DNA of 64,000 nt from Cymbidium sinense (Eukaryota > Streptophyta > Magnoliopsida > Asparagales > Orchidaceae). Where the stretch lies: positions 1,388,976-1,452,975 of the forward strand of contig CM038215.1 of NCBI GenBank assembly GCA_021442155.1, written 5' to 3'. Below the pieces are notes generated by a model that worked only from the letters and a program-made list of their open reading frames with translations, was not told the origin of the DNA and made no database searches. The position numbers were made by a program, and so were the translations under genes. Of the stretch, positions 37,986 through 51,456 are shown piece by piece; position 1 is the first letter of the stretch; the number at the start of each line of letters is the position of its first letter.

Positions 37986-38482
37986 AATGGGCAGAACCTT
38001 GATGGAAGGAACACCACTGTCAACCAGGCTTAATCCAGACCTAGTGGTGGAGGCGAAGGTGAAGGCGAAGGCGAAGGCGGTGGTTATCGCAATGGTGGTT
38101 GGGGATCTGGAGATGCTAGTGGATATGGAGGTGGAAGTCAGAGCAGTGGTGGTAATGAAGGTGGGAGAAGCGATAGAGGTTACAGCTGTGGTGGTGGCGG
38201 AGGGAGAAATCAGGGATATAATGGTGGATCCCACTACTCAAGCGGCCGAGGAGGTTCTGACGGGAAATAGAGAAATGCGAGCTCATTTTTTGATCTACTG
38301 CTTATGGAATTATTTCTTTACAATAGAGATGGTTCTAATTATCTAGGGTTTTTGATTTGTTAAATGCGAGCTCATTTTTTATCTATGTCGTCGCTTATGC
38401 CTTCAAAACCTAGAGTGTTACTTGGTTGATGAAATCGAAAAGAAGAAATGTTGAATCTAAATTTATAATCTTTTAAAAAAAA
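37986..38482 (+). pseudogene. GRP pseudogene copy 4
   Basis: One of two copies with CAG instead of TAG at the shared stop codon (TTVNQA), but TAA follows two codons later. The glycine-rich tail is then open to the end, with an expanded G-E repeat (about 38052-38075: GGT GAA GGC GAA ...), then GYRNGGWGSG, SGYGGGSQSSGG, GRSDRGYS and SSGRGGSDGK-stop. The 3' UTR carries a short duplication of AAATGCGAGCTCATTTTTT (38271-38290 and 38363-38382). The A-run is at 38475-38482. Confidence 0.88.
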
Positions 38483-41400
38483 TCAAAAACCATAAACCCT
38501 AAACTAAAACTGAACCCTAAACCTAAAATCTAGACACCAAACTCTAAACCTTAAACTCTAAAAATAAAAAATAAATAAATAAATAAAAATAACACCATAA
38601 CCGTATACCCAAAAATTAACCCTAAACCCTAAACCTACGACCCTAAACCCTAAAACCCTAAACCCTAAATCCAAAACACTAAACCCTAAACCTTAAACTT
38701 AAACCCTAAACCCTAAAACCTACAACCCCAAAACCCTAAACCCTAATCCCTAAAATCTAAAACATAAAACCTAAACCAAAACTACATAAATACTAAACTA
38801 AAATAAAAAATAAAACAAAATAAAATCCTAAACTAAAACCAAAACCTAAACCTATACTAAACCTAAAACTAAACCTAAAAATATAATAAAATAAATAAAA
38901 ATCTAAACTAAATGAAAAAATAAAATAAAATGAACCTAAAAATAAAAAATCTAAATAAAATAAAACTTAAAAAAAAAATAAAAATAAAAAAATGTAAAAT
39001 AAAATAGAATAAAAACTAAATAAAAACCTAAATGTGAAAAATAAATATAAAAATAAAATTTAAAAATAAATAGAAATTAAAATCTTAACCTTAAACTAAA
39101 AAAAAACCTAAACCAAAAATAAACAAAATAAAATAAACTTAATCCTAAACTATAATTAAACTAAACTAAAATAAAATAAACCTAAACTTAAACCTAAAAT
39201 AAACTAAACAAAAACCCTAAACTAAATAAAATAATATAAACTAAAAATAATACCTAAAAATAAACTTAAAATAAAAACCTAAAACCTAAACCTAAAAAAA
39301 TAAAATAAAAATTTGAACCTAATCCAAAACCTAAAAAATAAATTAAAATAAATAAATCTAAAATAAATAAACTAAACTAAATTTAAATAAAAATAAACAA
39401 AAAATTAAATAAAAATAAAATAAAATAAAATAAATAAAAAGTTAACTAAATAAACTTAATAAACCTAAACCAACCACTTTACTTAATTTTTAAAAAATTA
39501 AAATTAAAAAAATAAAAAATACCTAAACCTTAAACTTACAACCCTAAACCCTATACCCTAAAACCCTAAACCCAAAACCCTAAACCTTAAACCCTACTCT
39601 AAAACCTACTACCCTAAACTCTAAACCCTAAGCCCTAAACCCTAAACCAAAACCCTGAAGACCTAAAAACCTAAACATAAAGTAAATAAAAACTAAAAAT
39701 AAAATATATAAAAACCTGAACAAAAATAAAATAGAATAATAAAATAAAATAAAAATGTAAATAAAAACCTAAACATAAACCTAAACCTAAACCTAAAAAG
39801 AAAATAGAATAAAAAAATAAAAACTAAAGTAAAATAAAAGAAATAAGAACCTAAACTAAACTAATAAAAAAATCAAAAACCTAAATAAAATAAAAATTAA
39901 TCCTAAAATAAAAATAAAATAAACCTAAAATAAAATAAAAGAAAAAATAAATAAAAACCTTAACCTAAATAATAAACCTAAAAATAAAACCTAAAAATAA
40001 ATAAAAAATAAAACCTAAACCCTAAACTAAAAAACACCTAAACCTAAATAAAAATAAAGTAAACCTAAGCATAACTAAAATAAACTAAACCTAAATTAAC
40101 AGAACCTAAACCTAAACCTAAAAATAAATAAAAAAATATAATAAAAACTAAACTAAACTAAAAAATAAACTTAAACCTAGAAGTAAACTAAAATAAAAAA
40201 CTTAAACAAAAATAAATAAACCTAAAGTAAATAAATAAAACTAAATAAAAATAAAATTAAACCAAAATCAAAATAAAAAATAAAATAAACTAAAATAAAT
40301 AAATAATAAACTAAATAAACCTAAACTTACAACTTTACTTATATTAAAAGAAATAAAAAATTAAAAAATTAAAAATAATAAAAATAAAACCATAACCCTA
40401 AACCCTAAACGCTAAATTTATCCATGAAGCCTAAACTCTAAACCCTAATCCCTAAACCCTAAACCTTAAAACCTTAAACCCTCAACCCTCAACCCTAAAC
40501 CCGAAACTCTAAGAACCTAAAAACATATATCGAAACTAAATTAAACCTAAAAATAAAATAAAAAAACTAAACTTAAATAAAATAAATAAAATAAAATAAA
40601 ATAAAAACTTAAACTAAGACCTAAACCTAAACATAAACCCAAACCTAAAAAATCAAATAAAATAAAATCTAAACTAAATTTAAAAAACTTAAACTAAACT
40701 AAATATTAAAATAAACCTAAAAATAAAAAACCTAAATAAAATAAAAACTAAATGTAAAATAAAAATAAAATAAACCTAAACTACAATAAAATAACAACTA
40801 AATTAAAACCTAAACCTAAAAATAAACCTAAAAGTAAATAAAAAATAAAACCTAGACCCTAAACTAAAAAAAAAACTTAAACATAAAGTAAACAAAATAA
40901 AATAAACCTAAACCTAAACTAAAATAAACTAAACTATAATAAATAAAACCTAAACCTAAACCTAAACCAAAAATAAATTAAACCTAAACTCTAAACTAAA
41001 TAAAGTAAATAAACTAAAAATAAACCTATACCTAAACTAAAACATAAAACCTAGAAATAAACATAAAATAAAATCCTAAAACCTAAACCTAAAAAAATAA
41101 AATAAAAACCTAAACCTTAAAATACAAAATAAAATATAAACCTCAAAAATAAAATAAAAATAAAACTAAATTAAAAAATAAATATAAACCTCAACTAAAC
41201 CTAAAAAATGAACTAAAATAAAAAACCTAAACATATATAAATAAACTTAAAATAAATAAACTAAACTAAATAAAAATAAAAACAAAACTTAAATAAAAAT
41301 AAATAAAATAAAATAAACTAAAATAAATTAAAAATAAATTAAATAAACCTAAACCTACTGGTTTACCTAATTTTAAAAAAAACCCTAAACCCTAAACCCT

Positions 41401-42223
41401 AAAAATAATCATAAACCCTAAACCCTAAAACTACAACCCTAAACCCTAATCTAAACCTAAAAAACCCTAAACCATAAAAAACACTAAACCCTAAAACCTA
41501 AAAATTAAGCTAACTAAAATAAATAAAATAAACCTAAACCTAAATACTAAAAAAATAAACCTTAAACTAAACCTAAATAAACCCTAAATAAACCTAACAC
41601 TAAACCCTAAACCATAAAACCCTAAACCCTAAAACCCTAAACCCTAAACCTTAAAAACCTAAAAATCTAAACCTAAGGAAAATAAATACTAAAAATAAAA
41701 TAAATAAAAATTCCTTTAAAATAAAATAAAAATAAACTAAACCTAAACTAAAATAAATAAACCTAAAATATGTAAACTAAACTAAATAAAAATAAAAAAT
41801 AAACCTAAATAAAAACAAAAAATAAAATAAACTAAAATAAATAAAAAATAGACTAAATAAACTAAATAAACCTAAACCTAATGGTTTACCTAATTTAAAA
41901 AAAAAAACCCTAAACCCTAAGCTAACCCTAAACCCTAAAATAAACCTTAAACCTTAAATCCTGAAATCGTAAACCCTAAACCCAAATCCTAAATCCTAAA
42001 ACACTAAACTGTAAACCCTAAACCCTAAACCCTAAACCCTAAATTGTAAACCCTAAAATCCTAAACCCTAAACTATAAACAGTAAACCCTAAAACCCTAA
42101 ACCTTAAACCCTAAAAACTAAACCTTATAACCTACAACCCTAAACCCTAAACCCTATGCCCTAAACCCTAAACTAACGCTAAACCCTAAACTAAGCCTAA
42201 ACCCTATACCCAAAACTAACCCT
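38483..42223. repeat. Telomere-derived array, block VI
   Basis: The clearest run of ordered units. Tags at 39471-39500, 40327-40350, 41354-41382 and 41877-41906. The unit ending at 41382 matches the unit ending at 49600 phrase by phrase, 8 kb away. CCCTAAA tracts follow the tags at 39520-39660, 40390-40510, 41385-41500 and 41907-42223. No gene seen. Confidence 0.87.
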
Positions 42224-42698
42224 ACCTTGACTACAAGAACATCTCAATCAACTAGGTTCAGTCTAGATTTGGTAGTGGAGGCGAAGGCAGAGGCGGTGAT
42301 TATCGCAGTGGTGGTGGGGTATCTAGAGGTATTGGTGAATCTAGAGGTGGCGATTAGAGCAGTGGTGGTTATGGAGGCAGGAGGAGCGACGAAGGTTACA
42401 GTCATGATGGTGGCGGAGGGAGAAATCAGGGATACGATGATAGATCCCACTACTCGAGAGGTGGGGGTGATTCTGATGGGAACTGGAGAAACTCAAGAAT
42501 GGTTGATCCGATTTGCTGCTTATAGAATTGTGTCTTTATAATAGAGACAGTTTTACTTATCTAGGGCTTTTGACTTTCTCTATGGGTTCTCATTTTTCAT
42601 CTATTTCATCGTTTGTGCCTTAGAAAATGTGGGGTGCTTCCTTGTTGATGAAATCAAAAGAAGAAATGTTAAATATTAATTTATTCTCTATTAAAAAA
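42224..42698 (+). pseudogene. GRP pseudogene copy 5
   Basis: Start is shifted by a few bases (the NGQN codons are lost; it begins ACCTTGACTACAAG). Reads LDYKNISIN-stop-VQSRF, then a nearly complete tail with one more stop (GGD-stop-SSGGYGG) and the family ending SDGNWRN. The normal stop after WRN is changed to Ser. First of a tandem set of four; A-run at 42693-42698. Confidence 0.87.
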
Positions 42699-42890
42699 CC
42701 CTAAACTCTAAACCCTAAACCATAAACCCTAAAAACCCTAAACCTACAAACCTAAACCCTAAACCCTAAAACCCTAAATCATAAACCCTAAACCATAAAC
42801 CTTAAACCTAAACCCTAAACCTCAAACCTTAAACCCTAAACTAACCCTAAACCCTAAACACTAAACTAACCCTAAACCCTAAACTCTAAG
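42699..42890. repeat. CCCTAAA spacer, GRP copies 5/6
   Basis: 192 bases of near-canonical repeat ending AAACCCTAAACTCTAAG, the same final phrase as before copies 3 and 8. Confidence 0.85.
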
Positions 42891-43370
42891 AATGGGCTGA
42901 ACCATGAAGGCAGGAACATCACCATCAACTAGGCTTAGTCTACATTTAGAGATGGAGATGAATGTGGAGGCGGCAGTTATCATAGTGGTGGGGTATTTGG
43001 ACATGCTGGTGGATATAGAGGTGGTAATCGAAGCACTGATGGATATGTCGGTGGGAGGAGAGATGGAGGTTACATCCGTGTGGGTGGTGAGGGAGAGATT
43101 GGGGATATGATGGTGAATCCCACTACTTTAGAGGTGGGGTTGGTCTCATGGGAACTAGAGAAATTGAAGAATGGGTGATCCATTCTACTACTTATGGAAT
43201 TATCTTTATACTAGAGATGATTCTACTTATCTAGGGTTTTTGTTTTGCTTTGTGGGTGCCCATTTTTATCTATGTCATCGCTTGTGACTTAAAAAAACTT
43301 GGGGTGTTACTTGGTTAATGAAATTAAAAAGAAGAAATGTTGAATCTGAATTTATTCTCTGTTAAAAAAA
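42891..43370 (+). pseudogene. GRP pseudogene copy 6
   Basis: Reads NGLNHEGRNITIN-stop, a second stop two codons on, then a diverged tail (GGYRGGNRSTDGYVGG). The frame is lost in the final third. The 3' UTR is complete. A7 at 43364-43370, followed by CATTAAACCC. Confidence 0.86.
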
Positions 43371-43656
43371 CATTAAACCCTAAATCATAAACCCTAAATT
43401 AAAACTTAAACCATAAACCTAAAATCAAAACCCAAAATCTAAATCCCTAAACCTTAAAAATGGTAAACCCTAAACACTAAACCTTAAACCCTAAATCCTA
43501 AACCCTAAACCCTAAACCTTAAACCCTAAAATCCTAAACCCTAAATCCTAAACCCTAAAAGCTATAACCCTAAACACCAAACCCTAAACCCAAAACTAAC
43601 CCTAAAACCTAAACCCAAAACTAACCCTAAATCCTAAACTAACCTTAAGCCCTAAT
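43371..43656. repeat. CCCTAAA spacer, GRP copies 6/7
   Basis: 286 bases of telomeric repeat with TCCTAAA, CCTTAAA and ACTAACCC variants. Longest of the three spacers in the four-copy array. Confidence 0.85.
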
Positions 43657-44142
43657 AATGGTCAAAACCTTGACAATAGGAACATCACCGTCAATAAAGC
43701 TCAGTCTAGATCTGGCAATGGAGGTGAACACAGAGGCGATAATTATCGTAGTGATGGTGGGGGATCTGGTGGTGCTGGTGGATATGGAGGTGGTGGTCAG
43801 AGCTATGGTGGTTATGGAGGTGGGAGGAGAAATAGAGGTTACAGTCATGGTGGTGGTGGAGGGAGAGATCGAGGATGTGATGGTAGATTCTGCTACTCTG
43901 GAGGCAAGGGTGGTTCTGATGGGCACTAGAGAAACTGAAGAATGATCATTCTAATCTGCTACTTATGGAACTATGCCTTTATAGTAATAATTCTTCTTAT
44001 CTAGGTTTATTAATTGGCTCTAAAGGTGCCCATTTTTTATCTATGTCGTTGCTTATGTCCTAGAAATTTTGGGGTGTTACTTGGTTGATGAAATTGAAAT
44101 GAAGAAATTTTTAATTTGAATTTGTTCTCTATTTAAAAAAAA
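43657..44142 (+). pseudogene. GRP pseudogene copy 7 (least damaged)
   Basis: The only copy with no stop at the shared position: the codon is AAA (VNKAQSRSG). The frame stays open for about 90 codons, from NGQNLDNRNITV through GGGGQSYGGYGGGRRN, GYSHGGGGGRDRG and SGGKGGSDGH to TAG at 43927-43929 (family ending is SDGNWRN). There is no in-frame ATG upstream, only telomeric repeat, so it is not expected to make protein. A8 at 44135-44142. It may lie closest to the founder copy, or it may have lost the stop secondarily. Confidence 0.88.
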
Positions 44143-44364
44143 CCCTAAACCATAAAAACCCCAAACCCTAAACTCTTAACCATAAACCTACAACCCTAAA
44201 CCCTAAACTCTAAAACCCTAAACCCTAAATGCTAAAACCCTAAACCCTAAACCATAAACCCTAAATCAGAACCCTAAACCCTAAAACCTACAACCCTAAA
44301 CCCTAAAGCCCAAACCCTAAATCCTAAACTAACCTTAAACTCTAAACTAACCCTAAACTCTAAC
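44143..44364. repeat. CCCTAAA spacer, GRP copies 7/8
   Basis: 222 bases of telomeric repeat, the same length as the spacer between copies 2 and 3. Confidence 0.85.
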
Positions 44365-44835
44365 AATGGATAGAACCTTGATGACAAGAACATCACCGTC
44401 AACTAGGCACAATCTAGATCTAATGGTGGAGGCAAAGGCAGAGGTGGTGGTTATCGGAGTGATAATGGGGGATCTGAATGTGTTGGTGGTCAGAGTAGTG
44501 GTGGTTATGGAGGCGGGAGGAGTGCTGGAGGTTATAACTATGGGGTTGGCAGAGGGAGAGATCGGGATACGATGGCAGATCCAGCTACTCAAAAGGCAGG
44601 GGTGGTTCTAATGGGAACTGGAGAAACTTAAGAAAAGCCATTCTGATCTATTATTCATGTAATTGTGTCTTTATAGTAGATACGGTTCTACTTATCTAAG
44701 ATTTTTTATTTGCTCTATGGGTGCTCGTTCTTGATCAATGTCATCGCTTGTGTCTTAAAAAAATTTGGTTGCTACTTTGTTGATGAAATTGAAAAGAAGA
44801 AATGTTGAATTTGAATTTGTTCTCCATTAAAAAAA
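44365..44835 (+). pseudogene. GRP pseudogene copy 8
   Basis: Has an early TAG (NG-stop-NLDDKNITVN) and the shared TAG. The tail reads GGGKGRGGGYRSDNGGSE, and about 8 codons are deleted relative to copy 7. The end is frameshifted. A7 at 44829-44835. It lies 307 bases left of the copy B retroelement edge. Confidence 0.86.
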
Positions 44836-45141
44836 CACCTTAAGGCCTAAGCTAAACTTAAACCCAAAACCTAAAACCAAAACCCTAAACCAAAACCCCA
44901 AACCCTAAACCGTAAAAACCTTAAACCCTAAACACTAAACCCTAAACCCTAAACTATAAACCCTAAAATCCTAAACCATAAACCCTAAATCCTAAAACTA
45001 TAAGCCCTAAACACTAAAACCTTCAACACTAAACCCTAAACTCTAAACCCCAAAACCTAAACCATAAACCCTAAGCATTAAACTATCCCTAAACCCTATA
45101 CCCTTAAAAAACCTTAAACCTTAACACTAAACCCTAAACCA
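44836..45141. repeat. Telomeric tract at left edge of copy B
   Basis: CCCTAAA variants ending AACCCTAAACC, directly followed by TGAATAAATATGTCATTAG. No other content. Confidence 0.83.
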
Positions 45142-48100
45142 TGAATAAATATGTCATTAGGAGAAGTTCTAAGGAATGACCTAATCCTAACATAGTTTTG
45201 GTAGCTAAAGAAAATGTCTTCAAGAGACTTTCCCTTGACTATTAGAGATTTGAATACCCTAAACCCTAACCCTAAATCATATTATAATACCATTTATTAT
45301 AGTATAATGTAGCATCATATATTTGAGAATGTAGTGATGTGTTTTTGGATGTTATATGATGTTTTGAAATGTTTTAGTATATTATGGTATTATGCCCTAT
45401 AGTCTACATTAATATAAATCATAAAAATATCAATTTAATAAATCGATGATGAAATTTATTAAATTTGATGGGAATCAAGTTGTAGTACCAAAGGTGTGCT
45501 ACGCCACTTACAGTCTAAAAATTAAGATTTTATGTTCAAATTAAATATTATATGTTGTAACATAGTATAGCATCATATATCATAATAGATTACTCTGCGC
45601 ATTTTAAATTATTTTAGTATTTCTTAGTCATGCAGTCGAGCCTACACAAGCATTATTTATAAAAATGTTGATTTAGACTCTAAAATGGTGGAATTTGGCC
45701 AAATTCATAATAGGTAGAGCATGGAATCATACTATAATGTTTCAATTTAAAATATGTAAGTGATACGACTAAAATATATAGTTTTTTATTGCTTAGACTA
45801 ATTTTATGATTTTTTTATCTTAAGCAATCCCTTGTGATGTGATATGCAATATAATATAATATAATTTAATATGTTATATTATATTATAATATAGGATTCC
45901 ATAACATAGTGTAGCATTATGCATTATAGCATACTATTGTGTATTATTACTTGTTGTTTAGCTTATTTTAGTTTGTTATATTATGATGTAGTAGGGTGTA
46001 TTTATAAAAATATTGATTTATAGATTAAGATGATGGATTTGGTCAAATTTAAGTTAAGCTTTAGGGAACATCATTGGTGTGCTATGGTGTGTTATTTAAT
46101 CAAAAGAATGTAATTTTGCATCCAAAATAAATGTTCATTTTTCAACAAAATTTTATAAATTTTTTGCTTAAAATGATTCATTTTAAGGTGTAATGTAAGA
46201 TAATATATTATATGAAATCATATTAAAATATAATGTACATAATAATATAACTTCACATATATATGAATGTAGTGGTGTGTTACTAAATGTTATTGTACAT
46301 TTTAGTATGTTTTAGTTTTGTATTAATACATTAGGTAAAAACTCACAAAAATGTTAATTTGATGGTTGAGATGGAAGAATTTGGCCAAATTCATGGCACA
46401 CACCAAGAAGCAACACCAAAATTATGTTATTTTGTACCATTTCTAATAGAAAAATAACAATTTTACATCCAAAATGAACATTATTCATATTTTGAGAAAA
46501 TTTTGTTATTTGTTTTTTTAAGTGATTCTAGTGAGGTGAACTGTTAGACAATATATAATATTATAGTAAATTATAATATAACATCATATATTATACTATA
46601 ATATAGTTTGTTAATTCACACTATAACATGTTTAGCATGATATTGTATAGTTAATTTGAACTTCAACCATCACAAATCATAGAATTTTGATTACAATGTT
46701 AAGATGATGTAATTTGAACGAAAACATTGTTAGGCTTTTAGTTGAAGTATTAAAGGTGTGCATAAGAGAAGAAATAAGATTTGATGAGAATTCCATGTCA
46801 AGGACATGGAGGGAGATCCTCTAGGGGATCACACATGCATTGGACATGACATGTGAGGGGTCTATGTCAAGGGCATAGAAGAAGAAAGTCTGCTGTGGAT
46901 AAGGTTTGAATTTGATTTGATTCTATGATTTATGGAAAGAAGATCCGCTAGGGATAAGAATATATAATCCACCAGGGATTAAGATTCAATCAAGTTTAAT
47001 TTGTTTTGTTTTAATTGATGTGGAGGTACATCTACTAGAGACATGGGCTCGAGTCCGTTGGGGATCAAGTTTATGAACCTTCCACTATGGAAGCATGTTC
47101 GAGCTATCCATTAAGGATTTAGATTTGAGTTTGATTTCATAGATTTGTTTGGGGATGTATCTGCTGGGAATAAGAGTTTGGTTGGATTTCTTTAATTTAG
47201 ACTCTACTAGAGGACTTAGTTTAATTTGTCTCCACTAGGGAGGTTGGTTTTGAATTTGATTTGTTTACTTGACTGATTTATATATGATTTGTGGCTCCAC
47301 TAGGGCGAAGGGTGTGATTTAACTCCATCGGGGAAAATTAAATTTTGTTTAATTTAATTTGAGTTAATGTATGGACCCTATCAGTGTGCGATGGATCCAC
47401 TTAGAAGGGGCTATATAAACCTTGACCTACCTCAGGTTTACAAATCCAAAGGGATCATTTACCAGCTGTGGTGTAGAGCTAGCCAACCTAAGGGGTTGCC
47501 TTTCGGTGTGCAACGACTATGCTAGGAAAAGGCATAGCAGACTTACATCTTCTAAAGCGAGAAACAACGGCTCGATACTTATGTCAACTCTAATATAGTA
47601 AGGATTAATTTTATCTTAATTTAATGTTATTTGGTATGGTTTATTTAGTTTAGTTTGACTTCAAATTGAGGGCATATCTGCTAGGGATGTGAGCTCGGTC
47701 TAATTTGGTAAATTTAATTTATGGACCGTGTTGATGTGCGATGGGCCCACTGAAAAAAGGCTATATCAGATTTATCCTGTCATAGATTTACAAATCCAAA
47801 GGAATAGTCTACTGGCTGTGAGGTAGAGCTAGCTAACCTAAGTGGTTATCTTTCGGTGTACAAAGACTGTGCTAGGAAGAAGCAAAATTAAATCTTCCAA
47901 ACCAGGGAACCACCACTAGGGCAACCTGCTAGTAGCACAACAACTAGAACCATACTTAGGGGTGACTATTGAGTGAATGTTGTTGAAGACTTATATCAAC
48001 TCAAGGGTAGTCAGATGATTCTTATAAAGAGTTTTGCTAACACTTCCCTAAAGATAGGATGCCTTCTTGGGGAAAGGCACCTTTAGGGGTGTCCTAATCC

Positions 48101-48928
48101 ACAAGTGAATATATATTTTGTTTATATGTTTTCATGGACCCTATTGGTGTGTGAGGGACCACATTGAGAAGGGGCTATGTCGGCCTTGACTTATCTCAGA
48201 TTTACTGGACCAACGGAGAATCTGCACAACCATAGGATGAATTCTCCAACGATAGGGGTTGTTACTAGAAAGGGGACTATCCAATCAAATAGTTATCCGG
48301 GTAGTGTCTAAATGGGGTCACAAAAGATGTGATCTAAATATAGTGCCCATAGGGGAGGTGCTGCAAGGGGAATTATCCTGAGCCCTGGAAAAAAAAGCCT
48401 ATAAGTGTATAGTGGCCAACTCAAGGAGAAAGCATAGCAGACTTACATCTTCCATGAGTGGTGTATCCTAAGACGTGAGAACCAACCAACCTAAGGTGTA
48501 TCCGTCAGCAAGAGTGGTGTATCCGTCAGCATAGTGAGAACCAACCAACCTATGGTGCCCATCGGTGTGCAATGATCAATCTGGAAAGAAAGCATGTAAG
48601 CTTAAGACTTTCTAGGCAGAACTTATCATCAGGATAGTCTATCATCGATGGGACAGATGCTATCTCACTTAGAGTGACTACTAAGCGGGCAGCCCTAAGG
48701 AAGGACTGGACCCAGACTTGAAGGTCGAAGGAGTCATGAGGACTTATCCTAAAACCTCAACATACTACCCGCCACATAACGGCTAATCCAAGAAGAAAGC
48801 GTAGAAGACTCACATCCTCTTAAACAAAGCCAACATGAGGTAGCTTACCGACCATGCAGCATGGCCTACTAGACTAACAAGGCGCTCATCGGTGTGCACT
48901 GGCCAAGTAAGGAAGGAAAGTGTAACAG
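45142..48928 (-). mobile_element. Retroelement 3' region, copy B (truncated)
   Basis: Colinear with 17633-21470 of copy A: stub (45142-45256), internal telomere motif (45257-45276), AT-rich tandem repeats (45277-46760) and the about 400-base repeats (46760-48928). Divergence by eye is a few to ten percent with many small indels. It stops at AGGAAAGTGTAACAGAC and switches at 48929 straight into the A-rich telomeric unit. No pol sequence is present. The orientation given is that of the pol genes in copy A. Confidence 0.85.
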
Positions 48929-50972
48929 ACCCTAAACCTAAACTAAACTAAAAAATAAGATAAACCTAAGAATAAAAAACCATAATAAAATTAAAACTAA
49001 ACTTAAAATAAAATTAAAATAAACCTAAAATAAAATAAAATAAAAACTAAATAAAACCTAAACCTAAAAAGTAAACCTAAAAATAAATAAAAAATAAAAC
49101 CTAAACCCTAAACTAAAAAAAACCTAAACCTAAAATAAAAATAAAATAATCCTAAACCTAAACTAAATAAACTAAACTAAAATAAATAACGCATAAACAC
49201 AAACTTAAAATAAACTAAACCTAAACCCTAAATAATATAAAATAAAGTAAAAATAAACCTAAACCTAAACTAAAAATATAATACCTAAAAATAAACCTAA
49301 AATAAAAACATAAAACCTTATTCTAAAAAAAATATACTAAAAACCTAACCATAAACCTAAAAATAAAAATTAAAACCTAAACCTAAAAAATAAAATAAAA
49401 ATAAAAATAAACTAAAAAATAAACCTAAACCTAAACCTAAACTCAGAAAATAAACTAAAATAAAAAACCTAAACTAAAAAAAATAAACTTAAATCAATAA
49501 ACCAAATTAAAAATAAATAAAAAATAAACCTAAATAAAAATAAAAATAAAATAAACTAAAATAAATAAACCTAAACCTACCAGTTTACTTACTTTTTTTT
49601 AAACCCTACACTCTAAACCCTAAATCCTAAACCATAAACCCTAAACCTACATCCTCAAACTCTAAACACTAAAAAATCATAAACTCTAAACTCAAATCCC
49701 TAAATGCAAAACCCTAACCCTAACCCTAAATGATAAATCCTAAATCCTAAACCCCAAATCCCTAAACCCTAAACCTTAATCTAACGCTAAACCCTAAACA
49801 CTAAACTAACCCTAAACCTAAAACCCTAAAAACCCTAAACCCTAGAGCATAAACACCAAACCCTAAGCCCTAAACCCTAAACCCTAAAAGCTTAAACCAT
49901 AAACCCTAAACCCTTAACCCTAAACTCTAAACCCTAAACCCTAAGCCCTTAAAACCAAAACCTAAACCCTAAACCCTAAACCCTAAAACTTGAAAACCTA
50001 AACCTAAACTAAATAAAACCTAAATAAAAAAACAAAAAAACCTAAACCTTAATAAAATAAAAAATAAAATAAAACAACAACTAAACTAAAACCTAAACCT
50101 AAACCTAAAAATAAAATAAAATAAAGAAAAACCTAAACTAAACTAAAAATATAATTAACCTCGAAATAAAAAACCTTAATAAAATTAAAACTAAATGAAA
50201 AATTAAAATAAAATAAACCTATAATAAAATAAAATAATAACTAAATAAAAACATAAACCTAAAAATAAATAATAAATAAAACCTAAATCGTAAACTAAAA
50301 AAAACTAAACATAAAATAAAAATTAAATAAATATTATAAAATAAACCTAAACCTAAAATAAAATAAACTAAGCTAAAATAAATAAAACCTAAACTAAACA
50401 AAATAAAATAAACTGAAAATAAACCTAAACCTAAACTAAAAAATAAAACATAAAAATAAACCTAAACTGAAAACTTAAAAGCTAAACCTAAAAAAATAAA
50501 ATAAAAATCTCGACCTAAACCTAAAAGTAAAAAATAAAACTAAACCTAAAAAATAAAATAAAAATAAAATTCAACTAAAAAATAAACTTAAACCTAAACC
50601 TAAACATAAAAAATAAACTAAAATAAAAAACCTAAACTAAAATAAATAAACTAGATAAAATAAAAATAAAATAAACCAAAATAAATATAAAATAAAATAA
50701 AATAAAATAAATAAACTGAATAAACTAAATAAACCTAAACATACTAGTTTACTTAATAAATCCTAAAACTAACCCTAAGCCTACAACCCTAAATCCTAAA
50801 CCCTAAATGCTAAACAACCCTAAACCCTAAACCATAATCCTAAACCCTAAACCCTAAAAGCATAAACCTTAAAACCCTGAAACCAAAACCTTAAACCCTA
50901 CACCCTAAACGCTAAACCCTAAACCCCAAATCCTAACCCTAAAACCTAATAAACCTAAACCTAAACCATTAA
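48929..50972. repeat. Telomere-derived array, block VII
   Basis: Ordered A-rich unit (48929-49575), tag 49576-49600 (ending in a T-run instead of A), CCCTAAA (49601-49990), a second unit, tag 50741-50758, and CCCTAAA to GRP copy 9. The unit enters in mid-phrase at 48929, so the junction with copy B is a recombination point. Confidence 0.86.
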
Positions 50973-51456
50973 AATGTGCAGAACCTTGATGACATGAACA
51001 TCACCATCAACCAGGCTCAATATAGATCTAACAGTGGAGGTGTAGGCAGAGGCAGCAGTTATCGCAGTGGTGTAGGGAGATCTAGAGGTGTTGGTGGATA
51101 TGGAGGTGGTGGTTAGAGCAGTGGTAGTTATGGAGGCTGGAGCGACCGAGGTTATAGCTGTGGTGGTGGCAGAAGAAGAGATCAAGGATATGATGGTGGA
51201 TCTGACTACTCAAGAGGTTGGGGTGGTTCTGATGGGAACTAGAGAAACTGAAGAACGATCGATTTGATCTACTACTTATGGAACTATGTCTTTATCCTAG
51301 AATGGTTCTAGTTATCCAGGGTTTTTGATTTGCACTATGCGTGCTCATTTTTTATCTATGTCATCGCTTACGTCTTAGAAAACTTGGTGTGTTACTTGGT
51401 TAATCAAATTCAAAAGAAGAAATGTTGAATGTGAATTTGTTCTCTATTAAAGAAAA
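50973..51456 (+). pseudogene. GRP pseudogene copy 9
   Basis: CAG at the shared stop position (ITINQAQYRS), so the frame is open until a TAG in the middle of the tail (YGGGG-stop-SSGSYGG). The tail ends SDGN-stop-RN. Only one internal stop before the family ending. The 3' end is AAAGAAAAC, a decayed A-run. It shares the CAG state with copy 4. Confidence 0.87.

Noticed and set aside
42224..44835. Ten independent GRP retropositions
   Set aside because: A common 5' breakpoint and a shared TAG codon in most copies make a single founder far simpler.
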